NCBI GenBank assembly: GCA_036499825.1 | Contig: DASYCZ010000045.1 | Location: 1 to 64,000 of the forward strand | Direction of reading: 5' to 3' | DNA length: 64,000 nucleotides | Origin: Paradevosia sp036499825 | GTDB lineage: Bacteria > Pseudomonadota > Alphaproteobacteria > Rhizobiales > Devosiaceae | Part shown: one piece after another, positions 57,672-64,000 of the stretch | Layout: every line of letters starts with the position of its first letter | Position numbering within the stretch: the first letter of the stretch is position 1 | Notes under the pieces: generated by a model | Seen by the model: only the letters and a program-made list of their open reading frames with translations | The model's database searches: none | What the model was told of the DNA's origin: nothing | Position numbers and translations under genes: made by a program

Positions 57672-58001
57672 ATGAAGCAACTGAAGGACAACAGTTTCGA
57701 GGAACGACGCAAGGCCTCCCTGGAGGCCAAGAAGCAACTGCTCAAAAAGTTCGAGGCTGCGCCAAAGCCTGACGATCCGGAAATGCTGGCAAAGCGGGCC
57801 GAACGGGAGGCAATCGCCCGGGCGCGCGAAGAGCGGCAGGCCGAGCGTGCCCGTCTCAAGGCAGAAGTCGCCGCTGCCAAACAGGCAGAGATCGACGCCC
57901 AGGCCGCGGCGGAAGCCGCAAAGCGCCGGGTGCTTACGCCGGAAGAGCAGAAGGCCGAGCGCGATCGGCGCTATGCGGCCCGCAAGGCCCGCCAGCGCTA
58001 G
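57672..58001 (+). CDS. Small charged protein, DUF6481-like
   Basis: A 109-residue, highly charged protein rich in Ala, Glu, Lys and Arg, likely one long helix or coiled coil. It starts MKQLKDNSFEERRKASLEAK, followed by KKFEAAPKPDDPEMLAKRAE and a final RDRRYAARKARQR. The pattern fits DUF6481 proteins common in Alphaproteobacteria, as I recall the family; function unknown. The ATG at 57672 is preferred over one at 57600 whose extra residues lie in the non-coding leader. The ribosome binding site is weak. Confidence 0.78.
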   Translation: MKQLKDNSFEERRKASLEAKKQLLKKFEAAPKPDDPEMLAKRAEREAIARAREERQAERARLKAEVAAAKQAEIDAQAAAEAAKRRVLTPEEQKAERDRRYAARKARQR

Positions 58002-58010
58002 AACGTTTTG

Positions 58011-58034
58011 CGTTTTGATCGCATCAAGACAAAC
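58011..58034. repeat. Fragment of dispersed palindromic repeat
   Basis: GCGTTTTGATCGCATCAAGAC followed by AAACG is an imperfect copy of the palindrome at 24336-24356 and lies directly after the small charged protein gene, where it may act in transcript ending for both convergent genes. Confidence 0.6.
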
Positions 58035-58046
58035 GCCCCAATGGTG

Positions 58047-58718
58047 TCAGCCGTTAGTGGCGACCCAGATCAGGTGGCGGGCGCCGCCGCGTGAACCGCG
58101 CGCCCGCACCTTAACTTCCTCCACCGCGAAGCCGGCCCGGCCGAGGCGCCGGGTGAATTCGGCGTCCGGGCCGGACGACCAGACGGCAAGGATGCCGCCC
58201 GGCCGCAAGGCGGAGCGGGCCGCGCCGAGACCCCTGGCACCGTAGAGCCCGTCATTGGCCTGGCGCGTCAGGCCATCGGGGCCGTTGTCGACATCCAGCA
58301 GAATGGCATCGAAGCCGTCCCGTCCGGCGGCGATGGAGCGTGCCACATCTTCCTGGCGGAGATCGACGCGCGGATCATCGAGGCTGTCGCCGAAGATCGG
58401 CGCCAGGGGGCCGCGGGCCCAGGCGATCACGGCCGGAACGAGTTCCGCCACGACGATGCGCGCGTCGGCGGCGAGTTCAGCCTGGGCGGCGCGCAGCGTA
58501 AACCCCATCCCCAACCCACCGATGAGGATGCGGGCTCCGGGCCGGCTGCGGATCGGTGCGCAGGAGAGGCTGGCGAGCGCTTCTTCGGAGCCGCTCAGCC
58601 GGCTGTTCATCAGCTCGATCGTCCCGGCCATGATGGAGAACTCGGCGCCGCGCTGCATGAGGCGCAATTGCTCGCCATCCGGCGCCTTGGCGGTATCGAG
58701 CAACGACCAGCGGATCAC
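58047..58718 (-). CDS. Spermidine synthase-like methyltransferase-fold protein
   Basis: A 223-residue Rossmann-fold protein of the spermidine/spermine synthase-like group. The cofactor-binding loop is ARILIGGLGMGFTLRAA, followed by VVAELVPAVIAWARG and DAILLDVDNGPDGL. It lacks the N-terminal domain of true spermidine synthases, so polyamine synthesis is doubtful; such short proteins are commonly annotated as spermidine synthase or SAM-dependent methyltransferase. It converges on the small charged protein gene and is followed upstream by the AraC genes on the same strand. Confidence 0.8.
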   Translation of the reverse strand: MIRWSLLDTAKAPDGEQLRLMQRGAEFSIMAGTIELMNSRLSGSEEALASLSCAPIRSRPGARILIGGLGMGFTLRAAQAELAADARIVVAELVPAVIAWARGPLAPIFGDSLDDPRVDLRQEDVARSIAAGRDGFDAILLDVDNGPDGLTRQANDGLYGARGLGAARSALRPGGILAVWSSGPDAEFTRRLGRAGFAVEEVKVRARGSRGGARHLIWVATNG

Positions 58719-58772
58719 GGAAACCTCGTCGAACAGGTGATGAGGCTGATTAGCCGGGAAAGCGCGCCGCGG

Positions 58773-59750
58773 CTACCCCGGGATCCTCGCGGCGGCGCGC
58801 ATGTCGCCGGGCGTTGCGTGATAACGGCGCCTGAACATGTGGTTGAAGTGGGGCAGGTCGCCAAAGCCGGCGGCGCTCGCTATGGCCCCGATGGTGCGAT
58901 CGCGCTGCGCCGGATCGGCAAGCGACTGGCAGACGCGTTCGAGGCGCTGCTCCAGCAGATAGGCCGAGAAGGTGGTGCCTTCCTGTTCGAACAGGCGCTG
59001 CACGGAACGCAGGGTTAGCCGATGGGCCTGCGCCACGGCATTGATCGACAGGCCGGGATCGGCGAGATGCCGCGCCACATAGGTCTTGATGGCGTTGAGG
59101 CGCGCCGCCTTGAGACCACGGGCGGTGGCGATTTCCCGTCCCTCTCCGGCGGCCCCCAGCACCATGGCGAGCAGGTCGTGAACATGGGTGACGACGGTGT
59201 GGGCGAGCGCCGGATTGAACTCGAGATCGGGCTGCGTCAGCGACAAGACGTAATTCTGCAGGAGTTGGAGGCCCAACGGCTCTCTGGGGAGAGGCATGCC
59301 GATCCGATCATCGATATCGGGAAGCAGCGCATCCATGGCCTTACGCGGCACGACCAGGCCCATGGCGCGGCTGTTCACATGCACGAACGACATCGGCTCG
59401 GCATTGGAGGCCAGGTGCACCAGGCCACCTTCCAGCGTCATCTGCTGGTGGCGCTGCTCAGCGACGAGGTTTCCCGCAAGGCTGATGGAAACAAAGAGGT
59501 CGTCATTGCCATCATGGAGTTCGGAGAGGCTACGCCCGGTGGTGAGGCCATGCACCCGGCTGGTGATCATCTTCAGGCCCGGCAGGGTGCGCAGCCGCAG
59601 TTCGGCCCGGAATTCCGTTTCCGGCACGGGTTCGATGCCGACATTGAGGATCTGCTGGCCGAACACCTCGCGCACAAGTTCGACGCGCTTTTGCGGCGGC
59701 CCGTGCTCGGTGGTCAGGTGCAGGGGGCTAAACGACAACGGCACCGTCAC
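58773..59750 (-). CDS. AraC family transcriptional regulator, copy 1
   Basis: A 325-residue regulator with an N-terminal cupin-like AraC_binding_2-type domain (about 15-200) and a C-terminal AraC double helix-turn-helix (about 220-320) with DPGLSINAVAQAHRLTLRSV and DLPHFNHMFRRRY. It is a tandem paralogue of the gene upstream; both share GFGDLPHFNHMFRRRY and TFSAYLLEQRL/TFSAYVLDQRL segments. The start is GTG 59750, overlapping the TGA of the upstream copy (GTGA). The ligand is unknown. Confidence 0.92.
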   Translation of the reverse strand: MTVPLSFSPLHLTTEHGPPQKRVELVREVFGQQILNVGIEPVPETEFRAELRLRTLPGLKMITSRVHGLTTGRSLSELHDGNDDLFVSISLAGNLVAEQRHQQMTLEGGLVHLASNAEPMSFVHVNSRAMGLVVPRKAMDALLPDIDDRIGMPLPREPLGLQLLQNYVLSLTQPDLEFNPALAHTVVTHVHDLLAMVLGAAGEGREIATARGLKAARLNAIKTYVARHLADPGLSINAVAQAHRLTLRSVQRLFEQEGTTFSAYLLEQRLERVCQSLADPAQRDRTIGAIASAAGFGDLPHFNHMFRRRYHATPGDMRAAARIPG

Positions 59751-60718
59751 CTTTCAACCTCGGCGCGGATGTCGGAGGGTGTTGCCAGATAGCGGCGCCT
59801 GAACATGTGGTTGAAATGCGGGAGATCGCCAAAGCCGGCGGTGCCCGCAATCGCCCCGATGGTCATGTGCCGATAGCGCGGATCCCTCAGCATCTGATGG
59901 GCGCGTTGCAGCCGCTGATCCAGCACATAGGCTGAGAACGTGGTGCCCTCCTCCTCGAACAACCGCTGTACGGAGCGCTGCGTCAGCCGATGGGCCGCCG
60001 CCACGGCACCGACCGAAAGCCCCACATCGGCGAGATGCCTGCCGATATCGGCCTTGATGGCGCCGAGGCGCGCGGCCCTCAGGCCGCGGCCGGTGACGAT
60101 TTCCCGCGCGTCCCCCTCGATGCCCAAAATCATGGCGATCAGGTCATGGACGTGGCTTGCCGCGATGGCCGCCGCGTCCGGCGCCAGCTCGAAGGATACC
60201 GATGACAGCGAGGTAACGTAGCTCTGCAGCAGCTTCAAAACCGAGGTCTCGCGCGGCAAAGGTCTGGCCAGCCGATCGTCCAGTCGCCACACCAGGGGCG
60301 CAAGCGAGCGACGGGGTATGGCAAGGCCGATGGCGGTGCTGTTCCGATGGGTCAGCGAAAACGGCTCGGAATTCCGCAAGATCCGAATAGTGCCGGCTTC
60401 GACTATTTCCTGGCGCCCGCCCTGTTCGGTGACGAGCTGGCCGGTCATGCCGATGGAGACCATCACGTCGTCATTGCCGTCGGCGAGCAGTTCGGGAGTT
60501 CGGGGCGTCGTGACGCCATCGGCCCAGCCGGTGATGAGTTTCAGGTCCGGCAGGTTGTGAAGGCCGAGGTCGACCTCGAAATCGATCTGCCGCAACGGTT
60601 CCACGTCCAGGCGCAATATCTGCCGGCCAAAGACCTCGCGGGCGAGTTCGGCGCGGCGATGCGGTTTCTCGGCGGCCGTGGTGAGACGCACGGCACCCGA
60701 ATGGGCGGCGGCGGTCAT
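59747..60718 (-). CDS. AraC family transcriptional regulator, copy 2
   Basis: A 323-residue regulator with the same layout as copy 1: N-terminal sensor (about 20-200, with REVFGRQILRLDVEPL and NSEPFSLTHRNSTAIGL) and C-terminal AraC DNA-binding domain (DVGLSVGAVAAAHRLTQRSV). It is transcribed first and overlaps copy 1 by four bases. Across a 486-base gap, the large autotransporter-type gene runs in the opposite direction, making it the most obvious target. Confidence 0.92.
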   Translation of the reverse strand: MTAAAHSGAVRLTTAAEKPHRRAELAREVFGRQILRLDVEPLRQIDFEVDLGLHNLPDLKLITGWADGVTTPRTPELLADGNDDVMVSIGMTGQLVTEQGGRQEIVEAGTIRILRNSEPFSLTHRNSTAIGLAIPRRSLAPLVWRLDDRLARPLPRETSVLKLLQSYVTSLSSVSFELAPDAAAIAASHVHDLIAMILGIEGDAREIVTGRGLRAARLGAIKADIGRHLADVGLSVGAVAAAHRLTQRSVQRLFEEEGTTFSAYVLDQRLQRAHQMLRDPRYRHMTIGAIAGTAGFGDLPHFNHMFRRRYLATPSDIRAEVER

Positions 60719-61204
60719 TGCGAGCCGCCGATGCGGAAGAAGGTCATGTCATTGCCGGAGATAGGGGCGCCGCACCTGTGAGCGAGGTTGCAGCAAACGA
60801 CGCTTTTGCGTTGGTTGCAAGAGAGCGCCGGCGGCCCAGCTATCACGCCACCGCGCATCGAATTGGCGGAAACACATTACAAAACAAAGCTATAGCAAGG
60901 TGGTCTAGCCATGATTGTCGTTTGGCGACAAGCATTTTGTCGCCCCGCGCCAAAGACGAGTGCACCCCGTCGCCACTATTATCCGGGCCGGCCTGCCGCC
61001 TCGACGAAATCGGGGCGCCGGGCCGTCGGGGGCGCCTTAACAGTTGCACGATCACCGGAATTCTTGTGCGCGGGAATTGACGCTTCAGGCTGCGCTGCGC
61101 GCCGGCCTGCGGCCTGGCACGCCTGTTCGATCCAGCATCGACGGCGCCGTCCACAGGGACGGCGCGAACTCAATCGAATCTCACTCCTTTGAAAGTCTTT
61201 GGCC
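60719..61204. promoter_or_regulatory. Divergent promoter region between AraC pair and autotransporter gene
   Basis: A 486-base gap. It contains GGCGACAA-N5-TTGTCGCC (60924-60944), a perfect 8-base inverted repeat in AT-rich surroundings near a likely promoter (AACACATTACAAAACAAAGCTATAGC). A strong hairpin GCGCCGTCC-ACAG-GGACGGCGC at 61144-61165 lies about 40 bases upstream of the autotransporter ATG and could structure its mRNA leader or interrupt its transcript. No open frame in this gap looks like a gene. Confidence 0.55.
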
Positions 61205-64000
61205 ATGAAGCTGCAAGCCCGGGTTATGCGCCACCCGTCCCGCGCCCTGTCGCACCTCGCCGTGCTGCTGCTCGCCGGCACCGCCATAACGGGATTGCCG
61301 GCAGCCGCCATGGCGGCGGACTGGACCGGCGGCGCCGGCACCGGCAACTGGTATACCGGCGGCAACTGGTCGACCAATGCCACGCCCACCAATGGCGTCA
61401 ATACCGTCATCGACACGACGACGGCGTTGAACCCGGTTCAGATCGATGGCGGCGCCGCCTCCAGCACCAGCCTCGTGGTGGGGGCCGCGGGTACGGGCGG
61501 ATTGTCCATTTCCGATGGCGCCGTCATGTCCCTGGTGGATTTCGTCATCATCGGCGACCAGGCGGGGGCATCGGGCACCATCACGGTTACGGGCGCCGGA
61601 TCGAAATTGTCGACCACGGACGATCTTTATGCCGGCAATGTGGGCGATGGCGTGCTGATGGTCGAGCAGGGCGGCGAGGTCGATGTCAGCGAACTTTTCA
61701 TCACCATCAAGGGCGATGCCGATGGGGCAGTGACGGTCGACGGCACCGATTCCTTGTTGACCACGCATCAATTCATGAGCGTGGGCGGCGGCACGGCCGG
61801 AAATGCCACGGGCAAGCTGACGATCTCCCATGGGGGAACGGTGCACAATATCGGCGATGTCAAAGTTGGCCTTGGCGGCAATACGGGCACGGTGCTGGTC
61901 GACGGGGCCGGCTCATCCTGGAACGTCGATAATCTGATGACGGTCGGTGACGTCGCCAGCACCGGCACGGTGACGATCAAGAACCAGGGGCAGGCCGAGG
62001 CGGACAGCATCATCGCCGGCAACATGGCGGACGCCACGGGCAAGATCACCGTGACGGGGGCTCATTCCAGCCTGACCGTCGACCACGAGCTGAAAGTGGG
62101 CTCCGACGGCTCGGGCACGCTTAATGTCGAGGATGGCGCGGTGGTCAATGTCGGTGACCTGATTGCCGCCTGGGATACGGATTCCGACGGCACGATCACC
62201 GTCACGGGGGCGGGCTCGAGCCTGACCGCCAGCCAATATGTGCTGATCGGCGAGAGCGGCGAGGGCAAGCTGTCCATCCTCGATGGCGGCAAGGTCGAGG
62301 ATCAGGATGGCTTGATCGGCACCGACATGGGCAATGGCGACGTCAAGGTGGATGGCGCTGGCTCCCTCTGGAATAACCACGCCTCCCTCGATATCGGCGA
62401 TCACGGCGCCGGCAAGCTGACCATTTCGAATGGGGGTGAAGTCGACAGTGGGGATACGCATCTGGGCAATGACAGCACGGTGACGGGCACCGGCTTCGTG
62501 ACGGGTGCGGGCTCCAAGTGGACCGTCGCCGGCGAATTGAAGGTCGGCAATCTCGGCGGCGGTGCGCTGTCGATCACCGACGGTGCTGCGGTGACCAGCC
62601 ATCTGACGGTGATTGGCGCGCAGGCGGGCTCAAACGGCACGGCTTCGGTGGCGGTGGGCGGCGCCAAATGGACTGCCGATCAGATGATCATCGGCGATGC
62701 GGGGATCGGTGCCCTGACTCTGTCTTCCGGCGGCTCGCTCGATGCGGCCGGGGGCATCGTCATCGCCAATGCGGCGGGCTCCACCGGCACGCTCAATATC
62801 TCTTCCAACCCCTCGGCGAGCGCCGCCGGCGCGTTGACGGCGCCGACGGTGACGTTCGGGGCCGGCACCGGCACGATCAATTTCAACCATACCGACACCA
62901 ATTATGTGTTCTCGGCAGAAATCAGCGGCCATGGCGAGATCACCCAGCTGAGCGGCGTGACGCGTCTTACCGGGAATTCGAGCGGCTTTACGGGCCCCAC
63001 CGTGATGTCGGGGGGCACGCTCCTGGTCGATGGCACACTTGGGGGCAATGTGGTGAATGTGTTGGGAGGCAAGCTCGGCGGTGCGGGCGCCATTGAGGCG
63101 CAGGTGAGCATCGGCCTTGCCGGCACGCTGATCGGACAGCAGGGCCAGAGGCTCGATATGCTCGATCTCACTTTGGCCGGCGGCTCCCATATCGATGTCG
63201 ATCTCAGCGATGCGAACGCGACGGCGATGTTCAGCGTCACCAACGACCTGGTGCTGGACGGCACGCTTGATATCGCGACGGTCAATGGCTTTGGCGCCGG
63301 CGTCTATCGCCTCATCGACTATGGCGGCACGCTGGTTGATCATGGCCTCGATATCGGCACGACCCCGGTTGGCTCCGCGGCCGGTGATTTCACCATCGAT
63401 ACGACGCTGGCCGGTCAGGTCGACCTGATTGCCGCCAACGACGTTTCCGGCGTGCTGCAGTTCTGGGATGGTGACGCGGCCGGCAATGCCCAAAACGGTA
63501 CGGTCGATGGCGGCGCCGGTGTGTGGAGCGCCAGCAGCGCCAACTGGACGACCGCCAATGGGGCCCACAATGGCGCCATGCTGCCAAAGCCCGGCTATGC
63601 GATCTTCGAAGGCGCCGCCGGGACCATTACGGTGGACGACAGCGCCGGCGCAGTCGGAGTCACCGGCATGCAGTTCGCCAGCGATGGTTTCGCGGTGAGC
63701 GGCAATGCGGTGGAACTGGCCAATGCGGATACGGTCATCCGCGTTGGTGACGGCAGCGCGGCGGGAGCGGACTATAACGCAACGATCAATTCGGCGCTGG
63801 TTGGCGCTGGAGGCCTCCACAAGACCGATCTCGGCAATCTGGTGCTCGCGGGTCTCAATACCTATACGGGCGGCACGACGATCACGGACGGCGCGGTCTT
63901 CGGTTCCGCCACCAGCTTCGGTACGGGTGACATTGACGACGACGGGACCCTCGTCATCGACCAGGCCGCCAATGCGGACTTTGCCAACAACATCGACGGC
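61205..64000 (+). CDS. Autotransporter-type surface protein with tandem repeats, 3' truncated by window
   Basis: The frame from ATG 61205 stays open for 932 codons to the last base, so the gene continues outside. A signal peptide (about 1-37, ending AAAMA before ADW) directs export. Residues about 98-500 form eight tandem units of about 50 residues, each built from a G-[KAT]-L-[ST]-[IV]-[SD]-x-G-G type strand and a [TV]-GAGS-[KS]-[LW]-[TN] strand; these resemble the T5SS/PEP-CTERM-associated repeat. From about 545 the sequence changes to passenger-type beta-helix with SGFTGPTVMSGGTLLVDG and, near the end, LAGLNTYTGGTTITDGA, typical autotransporter-associated strands. The C-terminal beta-barrel would lie downstream. 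It is a likely surface adhesin or secreted beta-helix. The ribosome binding site is weak. Confidence 0.88.
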   Translation, partial: MKLQARVMRHPSRALSHLAVLLLAGTAITGLPAAAMAADWTGGAGTGNWYTGGNWSTNATPTNGVNTVIDTTTALNPVQIDGGAASSTSLVVGAAGTGGLSISDGAVMSLVDFVIIGDQAGASGTITVTGAGSKLSTTDDLYAGNVGDGVLMVEQGGEVDVSELFITIKGDADGAVTVDGTDSLLTTHQFMSVGGGTAGNATGKLTISHGGTVHNIGDVKVGLGGNTGTVLVDGAGSSWNVDNLMTVGDVASTGTVTIKNQGQAEADSIIAGNMADATGKITVTGAHSSLTVDHELKVGSDGSGTLNVEDGAVVNVGDLIAAWDTDSDGTITVTGAGSSLTASQYVLIGESGEGKLSILDGGKVEDQDGLIGTDMGNGDVKVDGAGSLWNNHASLDIGDHGAGKLTISNGGEVDSGDTHLGNDSTVTGTGFVTGAGSKWTVAGELKVGNLGGGALSITDGAAVTSHLTVIGAQAGSNGTASVAVGGAKWTADQMIIGDAGIGALTLSSGGSLDAAGGIVIANAAGSTGTLNISSNPSASAAGALTAPTVTFGAGTGTINFNHTDTNYVFSAEISGHGEITQLSGVTRLTGNSSGFTGPTVMSGGTLLVDGTLGGNVVNVLGGKLGGAGAIEAQVSIGLAGTLIGQQGQRLDMLDLTLAGGSHIDVDLSDANATAMFSVTNDLVLDGTLDIATVNGFGAGVYRLIDYGGTLVDHGLDIGTTPVGSAAGDFTIDTTLAGQVDLIAANDVSGVLQFWDGDAAGNAQNGTVDGGAGVWSASSANWTTANGAHNGAMLPKPGYAIFEGAAGTITVDDSAGAVGVTGMQFASDGFAVSGNAVELANADTVIRVGDGSAAGADYNATINSALVGAGGLHKTDLGNLVLAGLNTYTGGTTITDGAVFGSATSFGTGDIDDDGTLVIDQAANADFANNIDG
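61499..62704 (+). repeat. Eight tandem coding repeats of about 150 bp
   Basis: Within the autotransporter-type gene, the GAGS-like motif recurs at residues 130, 180, 234, 285, 336, 384, 434 and 485, that is every 48-54 residues. DNA identity between units is only moderate, so the repeats are old or diversified at the nucleotide level while the protein pattern is kept. Confidence 0.8.

Noticed and set aside
61499..62704. Regular 150-bp periodicity considered as a CRISPR or satellite array
   Set aside because: The period encodes a protein repeat, DNA units diverge, and there are no short identical repeats with unique spacers. No CRISPR array was seen anywhere in the window.
62630..63820. Minus-strand and alternative-frame open frames within the autotransporter region
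   Set aside because: The plus-strand frame from 61205 is open for 932 codons with signal peptide and regular repeats, which explains the others as shadows.

Overview
The window is GC-rich (mid-60s % by eye) and almost fully coding. It looks like the chromosome of an alphaproteobacterium of the order Hyphomicrobiales (Rhizobiales), possibly Devosia-like. Four things suggest this: the sucA-sucB-SDR-lpdA order; an F1-only atpHAGDC operon without F0 genes; ribosomal protein L21 with a long C-terminal extension; and the nadD-rsfS-rlmH / envC-ctpA-deacetylase-rppH and rplU-rpmA-GNAT-obgE-proBA neighbourhoods. The genus is inference; no rRNA is present.

Layout. 0-6.3 kb: the end of sucA, sucB, a short-chain dehydrogenase and lpdA (2-oxoglutarate dehydrogenase). 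6.3-12 kb: a MmyB-type regulator divergent from a methyltransferase, xerC, an 840-bp gap packed with palindromic repeats, and priA. 12-19.2 kb: a GGDEF-EAL protein and the F1 ATP synthase operon. 19.4-23.5 kb: two adjacent chemoreceptors, one membrane-bound and one soluble with two PAS domains. 23.5-30.3 kb: a minus-strand series of an exported protein of unknown function, an Asp/Glu racemase, an AAC(6')-like acetyltransferase, rppH, an exported deacetylase-like protein, ctpA and envC. 30.4-39.7 kb: a reductase-like gene, then rlmH, rsfS, nadD, proA, proB, obgE, three tandem GNAT acetyltransferases, an S51-type peptidase, rpmA and rplU, all on the minus strand and many with overlapping stop and start codons. 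40-47 kb: two paralogous metallo-beta-lactamase-fold hydrolases, tRNA-Ser(CGA), a sulfatase with an orphan sugar-type binding protein, and a PAS histidine kinase abutting an RsbQ-like hydrolase. 47-57.5 kb: a YkgJ-like protein, a membrane diguanylate cyclase, and a complete peptide/opine-type ABC transporter operon with an embedded CapA-family gene and a second, divergently transcribed paralogous binding protein. 57.6-64 kb: a small charged protein, a spermidine-synthase-like protein, two tandem AraC regulators, and a divergent large autotransporter-type passenger that runs off the window end.

How it fits together. The first half is mostly housekeeping: TCA cycle, ATP synthesis, replication restart, chromosome dimer resolution, ribosome maturation, proline and NAD synthesis, and cell-wall remodelling. 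The second half is accessory and environmental: uptake, surface proteins and signalling. The items most worth a second look are the RsbQ-like hydrolase/PAS-kinase pair, the CapA gene inside a peptide-transporter operon with mirror-image duplicated binding proteins, the AraC pair facing a repeat-rich autotransporter, the GNAT triplet, and the 98-bp mobile-looking palindromic repeats near xerC.
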